Source of the DNA: Chloroflexota bacterium
GTDB lineage: Bacteria > Chloroflexota > UBA11872
DNA length: 64,000 nucleotides
NCBI GenBank assembly: GCA_022824865.1
Contig: JAJDZD010000025.1
Location: 1 to 64,000, forward strand
Reading direction: 5' to 3'
Made by a program: the position numbers and the translations under genes. Of this stretch, positions 48,449 to 57,816 are shown one piece after another. Below the pieces are notes generated by a model, which did no database searches, was not told where the DNA came from, and worked only from the letters and a program-made list of their open reading frames with translations. How positions within the stretch are numbered: position 1 is the first letter of the stretch; each line of letters opens with the position of its first letter.

Positions 48449-49930
48449 TCATCGATCCCGCCGCCGTGGCGGACCCGGATCGGACGCCATCGCCGTGGCA
48501 TCGAAACTGCGCGCGATCAGATCCGACTTCACGTCCCGAAAGTCGGGATCGCTCCAGCGATCCACAAACTCCCAGGGATCGTCGTCCAGGTCGTAAAGCT
48601 CGCCCGTGCCGTGGTTGTGGTACACCACCAGCTTCCAGCATCGATCACGGTACATCGTGGCAAAGCTCGCGCCCGGTGGCCGTCCGCGCGCCCCGTAATA
48701 CTCCGTGCGAACATAGTCCCGATGCGCCTCGCCATCGTCATCTCCGCGCTCAATGACGCCTGCGAGCGACCGGCCCTGCATGAGCGGTGGGATCGACTGT
48801 CCGGCGAATTCCAGGAGCGTCGGGGCGACATCGGTCAACTCGACGAGCGAATCACAGCGACGCCCCGCGGGGATACGGCCCGGCCATGCCATCAGGAGCG
48901 GAACGCGCACCATGCCCTCGTAGAACCGGCAGCCTTTTTCCAGCAAACCGTGATCGCCCAGCATCTCGCCGTGATCGCTCATAAACACAACGACTGTATT
49001 GCGGAGCTGTCCGGTGGCCTCCAGGTGCTCGACGATTCGTCCGAATTCCGCATCGATGAGCTCGATCATCGCGTAGTACGCGGCCCGGACGCGCTTGGCG
49101 TCCATGTCGGACGGACGCGTGGGCACTGGCCTCCGCGCCCGCCACTCGACGTCCGCGAGACGTTCCTGGTGTTCGAGGTCGCTCTCCCGAAAGTAGGGAT
49201 CGGACAGCGAGTCGAGGTCGTAGCGTCGGTAGTACTCCCACGGCGGATCGAATGGCGGATGTGGATCATTCACGTTCACGCACAAGAGCCACGGCTCTCG
49301 CGCCTGCTCGATAAACGCGATCGCGCGCTCGCTGCACCACGTCGTCTGGTGCAGCGAGTAAGGGATGTTGTCCTGATCCGGCGTCGGCGCATATAGCCGA
49401 TTCGCCGAGGTTGGCCGGCGCGCGAATACAGCTGACGGCTCGTGCCCCTTCGCGCGAATCCAGTCGGCGTAGCCATGCACACCCGGCGCCCAATCGTCGT
49501 GCGCACCCAGGCTCCAATCGAACCACCCAAACCCATCGTTCACGCGAGGCTCGGTCGCCTGGGGATCACCGTGACCGTCAGCCAGGTGGAGCTTTCCAAC
49601 CAGCCCGCAGTCGTAGCCCGCCTCCGCCAGCAGTCGGCTGACCAGCGTGGACTCTGCAGCCGGCGGAAAGTAATCGAGCGCGTTGTAGTTGACGTGGACG
49701 GCGCTCGGATAGCGACCGGTCATGAAGCTCGCTCGACTCGGACAGCACAACGGGCTCTGACAGTACGCATGAGTAAACGCCGCTCCCCGACGAACCAGCG
49801 CGTCGAGGTGCGGCGTCCGAATCTCCGGGTTTCCCAGGGCCGCCACCGTGTCGAACCGTTGATGGTCGGTGCAGTACCAGAGGATGTTTGGCGGCCTGTG
49901 CGGTGCGGCGGTCAAGGGATCGTCTGCCAT
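48449..49930 (-). CDS. sulfatase (arylsulfatase-type, Cys subtype)
   Basis: PPNILWYCTDHQRFDTVAALGNPEIRTPHLDALVRRGAAFTHAYCQSPLCCPSRASFMTGRYP (CxPSR formylglycine motif). Confidence 0.95.
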   Translation of the reverse strand: MADDPLTAAPHRPPNILWYCTDHQRFDTVAALGNPEIRTPHLDALVRRGAAFTHAYCQSPLCCPSRASFMTGRYPSAVHVNYNALDYFPPAAESTLVSRLLAEAGYDCGLVGKLHLADGHGDPQATEPRVNDGFGWFDWSLGAHDDWAPGVHGYADWIRAKGHEPSAVFARRPTSANRLYAPTPDQDNIPYSLHQTTWCSERAIAFIEQAREPWLLCVNVNDPHPPFDPPWEYYRRYDLDSLSDPYFRESDLEHQERLADVEWRARRPVPTRPSDMDAKRVRAAYYAMIELIDAEFGRIVEHLEATGQLRNTVVVFMSDHGEMLGDHGLLEKGCRFYEGMVRVPLLMAWPGRIPAGRRCDSLVELTDVAPTLLEFAGQSIPPLMQGRSLAGVIERGDDDGEAHRDYVRTEYYGARGRPPGASFATMYRDRCWKLVVYHNHGTGELYDLDDDPWEFVDRWSDPDFRDVKSDLIARSFDATAMASDPGPPRRRDR

Positions 49931-50185
49931 GGGGCCCCGTCAGGCCTGTCGACGGAATCCGCGCGGACGCTTTCGAGAGCGTCGTCCAGGATCATCCATG
50001 CGGACCACCGTACTCGCTGCCGCAACCGCGCGACGACTGCGCCGGCTCACGTCGCGCCGGCTCCACCACAGCAGGAACCATCCTTCGCCACCAGCAGCCG
50101 TCCGGCGAGATGCGCCACATTCGGCCTCACCTAGGAGCTATTGCCGCACGGGCGCTGGCGGCAAGCATGAGTCCGTCGACCTGGG

Positions 50186-51868
50186 CTAGCCAAACTCCCC
50201 GGGCTTGATCGGGTTCGGGCGCTCCTGCCACCAGTTGCGGAGCTCTTGCCACGACTCGTGGGACTGTTCCAGGGCACGATCTGCCGATCTCAGCGTCTGC
50301 TCGATGCCGTCATCAATGCTGAACTCGCCGAGCAGGATTGCCGACAGATTCTGGATGCGCGGACTTCCGCCGCGCTGCCAATCGCGCCACGCGGGATGCG
50401 CCATCTGCGCCGACCGCGCGTCCGGCTGGTCGAAGAAGTCCTTCATCATGGCGTGGTTCTCCGGCGGTCCCGCCGCGTATTCCGGCGATGCCAGGACGTC
50501 CTTCCTGATCGGCACCGATCCCCGATCGATAGCGACCCGTCCTTGGACTTCCCGGCCGGCAAAGAATAAGCAGATCTCCACACACGCTTCCAGGTTGCCG
50601 CGCGTCTCGGCAGAATTCGTCACGAGGTGCGGTTGCATGGTCATGGCGTATGGCGCGGGCCCGCGCGGGCCTTCCACCGTTGGCATTCGCGACCACCGAA
50701 ACCGGTCCTTGATCCGCGTCGCGAAGGTGCCAACCGATCCCGCCGACCTGACCATCACGCGTCCGGCGGAGAACGGATCGCCAAACTCACCGGCCAGCTC
50801 CCTCGTCTCGGAAACCTGCGGCGCCGCGCCATGGGTATGGATCAGGTCATTGACAAGGCGGATCCCGGCGTCACCCCCGCTGTCCCACATCGTCGTCCGC
50901 AAGCCGTCGGCCGATCGGTAATGCAGATTGGGATCGTCGGCAAGCGCCCACCCCCACGAGTTCCACATCCCGTACCAGCTCCCGTTCGCAAGCAGCCCCC
51001 ACTGCTGCGCTTCGGGGTCGGTCGCCTTTTGGAGTGCCTCCAGGAATTCTGTCTGGATTCCCCACCGACCCGGCGTCGGCCACTCGATTCCGGCCTGCTC
51101 CATGATGTCAAGGTTGATGATCTGGGTATTCAGATTGCCCTGGTAGGGCAGACCGAACATGGGACCCCGAAGGCCGTCCAGGTGCCCGATGGGCAGGGTG
51201 TCGGTAAACGTCAGATCGTTCGTATCCGGATAGAAGTAATAGTCGTGCGGATTGAACGTGTCGAACTTGCGAACGACGTCATCGATCTGCAGGAAGCCGC
51301 CTGACGCCTGGAAGCGCGACTTGAACCATCCGGATAAGAGCGCTAACTCGCCCGCCGTGCCGGCGACCATCTGAATACTGAAGGATTCCTCGTAGGTGTG
51401 AGGCTAAGGCACAAACTTGATATGGATGTGGGGCACCGTCTGCGCAAATCGGTCCAGGCCCCATCCCATCGCGGCGCCGCGCGGACCCGACGTGTGGTCG
51501 TGTACGAATACGACGGTTACGGGCGGACGCTGCGCCTCGACCTCGACGACTTTCTCGACGACTTTTTCTACTTCCTTGGTGACGACCTTTTCGACAACCT
51601 TCTCGACCGGGACCTCGACAACCTGCTTGACCTCAACCACCTTCTCGATTGGAACTTCCTCACGGACGACATTCACGACCTCTTGGGTCACGACTCGCTC
51701 GACCTGCTGCGTGACGATCTTCTCGACCGGCACTTCCTTCACCACAACTCTTTCGACTGGAACTTCCTTGGTAATGATCTTCGGCTCAGCCTCGCCTCAG
51801 GCCGCCAGCGCCGCGACGCCCGCCGCGCTAATGCCCAGTCCACCGGCGATGAAGCACCGCGCACCCTA
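50186..51868 (-). pseudogene. extracellular solute-binding protein copy with three in-frame stops (copy B)
   Basis: One frame throughout: TAG 51866-51868, TGA 51797-51799 (lipobox Cys position), TAG 51404-51406 (aligns to Gln). Aligns to the intact SBP 53295..54953 (DHTSGPRGAAMGWGLDRFAQTVPHIHIKFVP*). Confidence 0.85.
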
Positions 51869-51998
51869 GGGAAGCCGCCGGACAATGTCAGTCCCGTCCC
51901 TCTCCGCCCCTGCCAAGTCGACTCCCTGAACCCCGAAGCTACCCCGCGCCTGCCCGACCGGACCACAGCGGCCATCGGGACTCGGACGCCGCCGGCTT
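51850..51998. repeat. intergenic module copy B
   Basis: TGAAGCACCGC...GGAAGCCGCCGGACAATGTC...GGACCACAGCGGCCATCGGGACTCGGACGCCG matches 55061-55212. Confidence 0.85.
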
Positions 51999-52045
51999 CG
52001 CGCCCATGGCATGTCGCGTGGAGCGCTGGATCTGACCCTTGTCCG

Positions 52046-53230
52046 CTAGTGATCCGCGCCGATTCGGGCCAGTTCCTGTGGAAGCCACTCCGGATAGCGT
52101 AGGTCCATCGGCGCCGGATCCGGCTCACCCAAGCCGGCCTGCGTCCGCGCCTGCAGCAATGGATGTGCGCCCCGACGCATCGGAAATCGCACTCGGCGCT
52201 CGGTGAAATGCGATTCCCACGCCCCGAGCAGCATCTCCATCACGGCCAGGCCCTCTTCGCCGCTGTTCTCGTGCGGTCGATCTTGATCGAGCGCATGGAC
52301 CGTCTCATCGGCCATCCACAAGTCGCCTCCCGGCTCATCCAGGTAGTCCACCCCGTGCAGGATTCGGTCGGCGGGCGTAAGCGCCAGCAGTTCCCAGTTG
52401 ACGTCCTCAACCCGCCAGTCGCGCCCGCGGCGCACCTGCATGTTCATTTGGTTGTAGAGGCAGATGGCGCCGTCTTCGCCGTAGATCTTGATGTGGCCCC
52501 AGCCGCGGTTGGACTCGCTGCGCCGGTGAAACTCGGCAAATACGGTCCCGCCACCTTCAAAGTCATACACCGCCGAGATGTTCTCGCCCGCAATCCACCC
52601 AAAGCCGTACGGTCCGGCGATCACGCCTTCCGGGCCGGTGGGTTCGCCAGCGGTGGTGCAGATGGCCGAGACGCTGCGCGCCCGGCCAAGGAAAGCGCGC
52701 GTGCCATTCAGGCGGTGGGTCCCGATGTTCATGAGGTCATAACCGCCGTAGTAGCCCTTGCCCCGGAGCTTGATCGTCGTGATCGGTCCGATCTCACCGG
52801 CCTCGATCATGCGCCTGGCTACTCGAAAAGGTGGCGTACAGCGGAATTGATGGTGAACGGCCAGCAGCGTGCCGGTTCGAGCCGCCGCAGCCACCATCCG
52901 ATCGGCATCGTCGAGACTGGTGGCCATCGGCTTTTCCACATCGATCGCGCGCGGCGGTCGGTGCGCCAACACCCCCATCGTCAACGGCGCATGCAGATCG
53001 GTGCGTGTGGGAATGCTGACGATGTCGGGGTCCTCCCGGTCGAGCATCGCTCGGTAGTCACCATACGTCCGGTCCACGCCGAGTTCCTGCGAGGCGTGCG
53101 CCAGCCGTGCGGCGTCCATGTCACACAGCGCCACGAGGTCGATACGTGGATGCTGACGATAGGCGCGGCCGTGCTTGAGGCCACGCGGGCCAACACCCAG
53201 GATTGCCGCACGATACGTCGCCATTACCAC
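52046..53230 (-). CDS. Gfo/Idh/MocA family oxidoreductase
   Basis: YRAAILGVGPRGLKHGRAYRQHPRIDLVALCDMDAARL, DVEKPMATSLDDADRMV. Confidence 0.93.
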   Translation of the reverse strand: MVMATYRAAILGVGPRGLKHGRAYRQHPRIDLVALCDMDAARLAHASQELGVDRTYGDYRAMLDREDPDIVSIPTRTDLHAPLTMGVLAHRPPRAIDVEKPMATSLDDADRMVAAAARTGTLLAVHHQFRCTPPFRVARRMIEAGEIGPITTIKLRGKGYYGGYDLMNIGTHRLNGTRAFLGRARSVSAICTTAGEPTGPEGVIAGPYGFGWIAGENISAVYDFEGGGTVFAEFHRRSESNRGWGHIKIYGEDGAICLYNQMNMQVRRGRDWRVEDVNWELLALTPADRILHGVDYLDEPGGDLWMADETVHALDQDRPHENSGEEGLAVMEMLLGAWESHFTERRVRFPMRRGAHPLLQARTQAGLGEPDPAPMDLRYPEWLPQELARIGADH

Positions 53231-53294
53231 ACCTCCAGGTCACAACCTGGACCTACCAGCGGATCAGGTCGAGCCCGTCGCGGACCGCTGCCGA

Positions 53295-54953
53295 CTAGCG
53301 CGGCACGTCGCCCTTGTCGAGCTGCTCTTGCCAGCGGGCCAGCATGCGGTTGACCTTTTCCGCCGCATCGAGCATGGACTGAACCGGATCGGCTTCACCG
53401 ACAAGCGCTTTGTCCAGAACCGGCCGCCACTCGGCGCGCAGCTCCAGAAAATTGCCGCCCGGCACGTACCACTGGTCGTGCCGCACGTGGGGCGACGCGG
53501 GGTAGGTGAACAGATGGTGCATTCCTTCGGGCGGTGGCGCCGTGGCCGCCGCGTCGTCCGCCACGGCCTTGAAGCACGGCATGTGGCCACGGTCGATCCC
53601 CACACGGCCTTGCACTTGCGGCCCGGCGAGGAAATGGGCCCAGGCCACGGCCTGCTCTTCCACGCCGGTCGTGGTGGCGGACCGCGCCACCAGATGCGCC
53701 TGGTCGTTCAGCACGAAGTTGGCGTGATCGGTCACATTGCCCCAAACCATTGGACCCAGTGACCACCGGAACCGGTCCCGGATCCGCGGAATCGCAAACC
53801 CGGTGCTGTAGACGCGCCCGCCGATCCAGAAGACCTGATTGCCGGCCGCGAACGGACTGCCGAACTCGCCCGCCACGTCGGGCCGTTGTTCGGGAGTGAA
53901 GGACACCCCATGCTCGTAGATCAGATCGACAATCCACTTCCACCCCTGCGGGCCGTCGCCCAGCGCCGGTCCCCACACCTGGGCGCCATCGTTGCCCCGG
54001 GGGCGCTCGGCTTGGTTGTTGTAGCCAAACGCGGCCGGAAATACGTAGAACTGCTCGCTACGATCCGAGTTGATACCGTAGACCCCTGTGTCAGGGTCGG
54101 TTACGCGCTTCGCCGCTTCTAAGAGGTCGTCGTAGCGCCAGCCCTCCACCGGCTCATCCACGCCCGCCGCCGCCAGCGCGTCGATGTTGTAAAGCATCCC
54201 GCCGATCACGGTCTGGAACGGCATCCCATGCTGCGGCCCGTGCATCGTGCGATCGTACGGGTATGACTCGTCCTTGTTATCGGAGTACGAGTCCGGGATG
54301 AACCAATAATTGTCCGGATCGTGGTCGTCGCGTTTGTCCAGCAGGTCGTTGATAAGGAGCCACGATTCACCTTCGATGTGCCGCTGATACGTGCCGCCGT
54401 TGAGCAGGTTCACCTCAGACAGCGTCCCTGCGGCCGCCTCGATCGCAATCTTCTCGTAAAAAATGGTGTTCTGTGGGATGAACTTGATCTTGATGTCGGG
54501 CCGCTCAACCGCAAATCGCTCGATTCCCCACTGCATCGCCTTCCCACGGGGACCGGACGTGTGATCAGTGGCGAATTCAATCTTCACGGTTCGCTGTTCG
54601 GGCTGGGCCTCCACCATGACTTGAACTTCGCGGGTGACGACTTTTTCGACGACCGTTTCGCGTTCGACGATCTGTGTCACCACGCGTTCGACCGGCACCT
54701 CGACCTGCTGGGTCACGACCTTTTCTTGCGTCACGATCCGTTCAACTGGGACTTCCTTGACCTCGGTCCTTGTAACCACGGTCTCGACCGGGACTTCCTT
54801 CACCACAATCTTCTCGACGGGGACTTCCTTCGTAACGATCTGAGGTTCGGCCTCACCGCAGGCCGCCAGTGCCGCAATGCCCGCTGCGCTCACTCCCACC
54901 CCGCCGGCGATTCGCAGCAACTGACGCCGGGTCATTCGCGAGTCCTTGCGCAT
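53295..54953 (-). CDS. extracellular solute-binding protein; Tat-like signal plus lipobox and long VEKVV-type spacer
   Basis: MRKDSRMTRRQLLRIAGGVGVSAAGIAALAACGEAEPQIVTKEVPVEKIVVKEVPVETVV...; GGGGGAGG before ATG 54953; ORF track calls 55073 as start. Confidence 0.92.
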   Translation of the reverse strand: MRKDSRMTRRQLLRIAGGVGVSAAGIAALAACGEAEPQIVTKEVPVEKIVVKEVPVETVVTRTEVKEVPVERIVTQEKVVTQQVEVPVERVVTQIVERETVVEKVVTREVQVMVEAQPEQRTVKIEFATDHTSGPRGKAMQWGIERFAVERPDIKIKFIPQNTIFYEKIAIEAAAGTLSEVNLLNGGTYQRHIEGESWLLINDLLDKRDDHDPDNYWFIPDSYSDNKDESYPYDRTMHGPQHGMPFQTVIGGMLYNIDALAAAGVDEPVEGWRYDDLLEAAKRVTDPDTGVYGINSDRSEQFYVFPAAFGYNNQAERPRGNDGAQVWGPALGDGPQGWKWIVDLIYEHGVSFTPEQRPDVAGEFGSPFAAGNQVFWIGGRVYSTGFAIPRIRDRFRWSLGPMVWGNVTDHANFVLNDQAHLVARSATTTGVEEQAVAWAHFLAGPQVQGRVGIDRGHMPCFKAVADDAAATAPPPEGMHHLFTYPASPHVRHDQWYVPGGNFLELRAEWRPVLDKALVGEADPVQSMLDAAEKVNRMLARWQEQLDKGDVPR

Positions 54954-55060
54954 ATCGAACGCCTCCCCCTCCACGCGCCGCATCCACTCGACGCCGTAAG
55001 CCAAACTACGATGCGGGCACGAAAACTTCAACCACGAATCTCCCGGTCCCCAATCACCCC

Positions 55061-55290
55061 TGAAGCACCGCACGGCATTGGGAAGCCGCCGGACAATGTC
55101 GGTCTCTTCCGTCTCTCCCCCTGCCAGATCGACTCCGTGAACCCCGCAGCTAACCCGCGCTCGCCCGACAGGACCACAGCGGCCATCGGGACTCGGACGC
55201 CGTCGGCTTCTCTCACGAGGCTCTGTACTCGCTCGACAGAGCAGACTAGAATCCGGCGACGAGGCCTATGCCCTTCGGTGCCGAATCAAT
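55061..55290. repeat. intergenic module copy C between divergent SBP and phyH
   Basis: Shares its 5' half with 51850-51998 and its 3' half with 43510-43650. Confidence 0.85.
55224..55252 (+). promoter_or_regulatory. putative sigma70-type promoter for phyH
   Basis: TGTACT - 17 nt - TAGAAT, conserved with the same spacing at 43585-43613. Confidence 0.5.
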
Positions 55291-56257
55291 GAGCCTCACT
55301 CCCGAGCAACTCGATCACTTCCAGCGTGAAGGCTACGTGGTGGCCAGGAACGTGCTTGTTCCTGACAAAGATCTTCAGCCCGTTATCGATGAGTACGCTG
55401 AAGTCCTTGATCGGATGGCTCGGCGCATGCACGCCGCCGCCGAGATCCGGAGCACCTATGCCGAGTTGCCGTTCGAGCAGCGCGCGATCGCCGTCGTCAA
55501 GGACGCTGGCGCCTTGGACCAGCAAGCTTTCGACATCAGCTTTCCAGCTCACAGTGCATTGAAGCCCGACACCGGGTTCCACTTTGGACCGGCGATCTTT
55601 GGCCTGCTCCGCAATCGGCGGATGCTCGACGCGGTCGAGTCCATCATCGGACCGGAAATCACGTCCAATCCGATCCAACACGTGCGCATGAAGGTGCCCG
55701 AGCACCTCATTCATCCCGACAAGCGCACCAGCCTGAACGCGCAGACCGGGTGGCATCAGGACAACGGGGTGGTGCAAACCGAGGCGGATAGCTCCGACCT
55801 GCTGACGGTCTGGTTTCCGCTCACCGAGTCAAGCCTGCGCAACGGTTGCCTCATGGTTGTGCCGCGCAGTCATGTCGAGGGGCTGCGCGTCCACTGTTCC
55901 GATTCGCGCCAGAGCCAGATTCCGGACCAGTTGATCCCGAAGGAGCGCATTCGGCCGCTCCCCATGGCTCCGGGCGACGTCCTCTTCATGCACCAGCGCT
56001 GCATGCACGCCTCGTTGGCCAACGTCAGCAACGAGATTCGCTGGAGTCTCGATATCCGGTACCACCCGACCGGCCAGCCGTCCGGGCGTGACTACTACCC
56101 CAGCTTCGTCGCGCGCAGCCGAGCCAACCCCAATTCCGAGCTACGCGACCCCGACGCCTGGCGTCAGAGCTGGCTTGACGTCCGTCGGCGCATCCTGGCG
56201 GTCAACCAGCCGCTGGGTTTCGATCGCTGGGACGGAACGCACGAACTCTGCGCCTAG
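55268..56257 (+). CDS. phytanoyl-CoA dioxygenase (PhyH) family protein
   Basis: LDHFQREGYVVARNVLVPDKDLQPVIDEYAEVLD, TGWHQDNGVVQTEAD (HxD), NGCLMVVPRSHVEGL. Confidence 0.93.
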   Translation: MPFGAESMSLTPEQLDHFQREGYVVARNVLVPDKDLQPVIDEYAEVLDRMARRMHAAAEIRSTYAELPFEQRAIAVVKDAGALDQQAFDISFPAHSALKPDTGFHFGPAIFGLLRNRRMLDAVESIIGPEITSNPIQHVRMKVPEHLIHPDKRTSLNAQTGWHQDNGVVQTEADSSDLLTVWFPLTESSLRNGCLMVVPRSHVEGLRVHCSDSRQSQIPDQLIPKERIRPLPMAPGDVLFMHQRCMHASLANVSNEIRWSLDIRYHPTGQPSGRDYYPSFVARSRANPNSELRDPDAWRQSWLDVRRRILAVNQPLGFDRWDGTHELCA

Positions 56258-56363
56258 ACGCGCCGGCCGTTCACCTGTAGGCGCAGTAGAGCCCTCTGGA
56301 CTCCCGCAGAAACGAACGGTCCGACTGACCCCAACTGGCGCGGGTCCTGAGGTCGGACCGGCG

Positions 56364-57653
56364 CTAGCGCCCGATCAAAGCCTTCCGCTGGTCCCAGACC
56401 TTGTGGAAGGCATCCAGGTACTGGTCGATCAGCTCGGATTGGTCGCCTCGCAAAGCGGCCGCCCCCATGACTTCCAGTTCACTGGTCGCGCAGCGTGCTT
56501 CAGCCACCGGGCAATCGCCCGCGTGGTACAGCTCAGCGGAGCGCTCGTTCAGCGCCCAGGGCATGCCTTCGCCGTAGAAATAGTGCCGCTCCTGGAATCG
56601 CGCTCGCAGGTGAATTGGCGTTCGCACGTACCCCAGCGTTATCTGCACGCCCTCGGCGGCGACGGCCTCCACGAAAGCCTCCCTCATCAGTCCCTCGGCT
56701 TCCTCGGGAACGAATGACGGGCAGTACTTGTGATAGCAGTGCTCGGCGCCCTGCAGCTCAACCACGGGGCTGATGCAAGGAATGTCGCTGAGTCCGTCCG
56801 AAAGCCGGTGATGATTCGCGCGCCGCGCCAGGTTCCAATCGGGCAGAAAGTCCAACTGCCGGTTCACGATGACGGCTGCCATCGGGTGCATGCGGAACGT
56901 GTAGGTCAGGTTGTTCATGTAGCGCGCCACCTCGGGGTCCGAGATGTCGCGTTCCTGGCGCCGTTGATGCGAGCCGATTTCGATCAGGCGCTGCCACATC
57001 GCGTCGTCGTCCGTAACCACGCAGCCGCCATCGCCGCCGATAATCTGCTTGCCGTTGCCGAAGCTGAAGCACGCCAGGTCGCCCAGCGTCCCAACCTCGC
57101 GGCCGTGGTAGAACGCGCCCATCGCCTGGGCGCAGTCTTCGATCACCGGAAGGCCGTGCCGACGCGCGATCGCAACAATCGGGTCCATGTCAGCCGGATG
57201 CCCATAGATGTGGACGACCAGGATGGCCTTCGTGCGCTCGGTTATCGCCGCTTCGATGGTGTCCGGACGCATGGTGAATGAGTCAGGATCGATATCGGCG
57301 AACACGGGCGTTCCGAGTTGATGCAGAACCGGCGACACCGTTTGCGGCCACGTGTATGGCGACACCACCACCTCGTCCCCAGCGCCCACGCCTGCCGCGT
57401 ACAACGCCATCTGGATCGCGGCGGTGCATGAGTTGCTGGTTACCGCATGTTGGCGACCCAGGTAGTCGCTGATGTGGGCTTCAAGTGAGGCAATTGGACC
57501 TCCGGCGGGCATCGAATCGAGATATGAGACATCCGTCTGCGACGTCCGGATTGCCTCGTGCAGGTCGCGGATCTCCGGCTCGCCGATATGCGGCCAGAGC
57601 GGACGTTCAATTGTTACGGAGGGCTCGCCGCCCAGCACGGCCAGTTCACTCAT
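56364..57653 (-). CDS. DegT/DnrJ/EryC1/StrS family aminotransferase
   Basis: QHAVTSNSCTAAIQMALYAAGVGAGDEVVVSPYTWPQTVSPVLHQLGTPVFADID, IEDCAQAMGAFYHGREVGTLGDLACFSFGNGKQIIGGDGGCVVT. Confidence 0.93.
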   Translation of the reverse strand: MSELAVLGGEPSVTIERPLWPHIGEPEIRDLHEAIRTSQTDVSYLDSMPAGGPIASLEAHISDYLGRQHAVTSNSCTAAIQMALYAAGVGAGDEVVVSPYTWPQTVSPVLHQLGTPVFADIDPDSFTMRPDTIEAAITERTKAILVVHIYGHPADMDPIVAIARRHGLPVIEDCAQAMGAFYHGREVGTLGDLACFSFGNGKQIIGGDGGCVVTDDDAMWQRLIEIGSHQRRQERDISDPEVARYMNNLTYTFRMHPMAAVIVNRQLDFLPDWNLARRANHHRLSDGLSDIPCISPVVELQGAEHCYHKYCPSFVPEEAEGLMREAFVEAVAAEGVQITLGYVRTPIHLRARFQERHYFYGEGMPWALNERSAELYHAGDCPVAEARCATSELEVMGAAALRGDQSELIDQYLDAFHKVWDQRKALIGR

Positions 57654-57816
57654 CGCGCCTCACCTTTCGCCTGGTGACTGTTCGCCCTCGAATCATCGTC
57701 GACCCAATCTTCCGCGCTCGCCTCAATACCGGCAAACGCGAGCCGTGAGTCCGTCCTCCTCCGCGAGTTCGAGTCAGTCGCCAACGCTCGACAGCGAGCG
57801 ACGACTCGAACATCCA

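Noticed and set aside
51404-51745. Independent small coiled-coil protein (113-aa ORF of VEKVV repeats)
   Set aside because: It is the in-frame middle segment of the SBP copy between TGA and TAG, without its own start context.
51540-51760. Repetitive tract resembling a CRISPR or tandem DNA repeat
   Set aside because: Repeats are degenerate protein-level VEK repeats without constant spacing or unique spacers; the same applies to 54600-54840.
50186-51868. Genetic-code reassignment of TGA or TAG
   Set aside because: Other genes here end normally with TGA (e.g. prmC) and TAG (e.g. gmk), and stop codons are otherwise absent inside genes.
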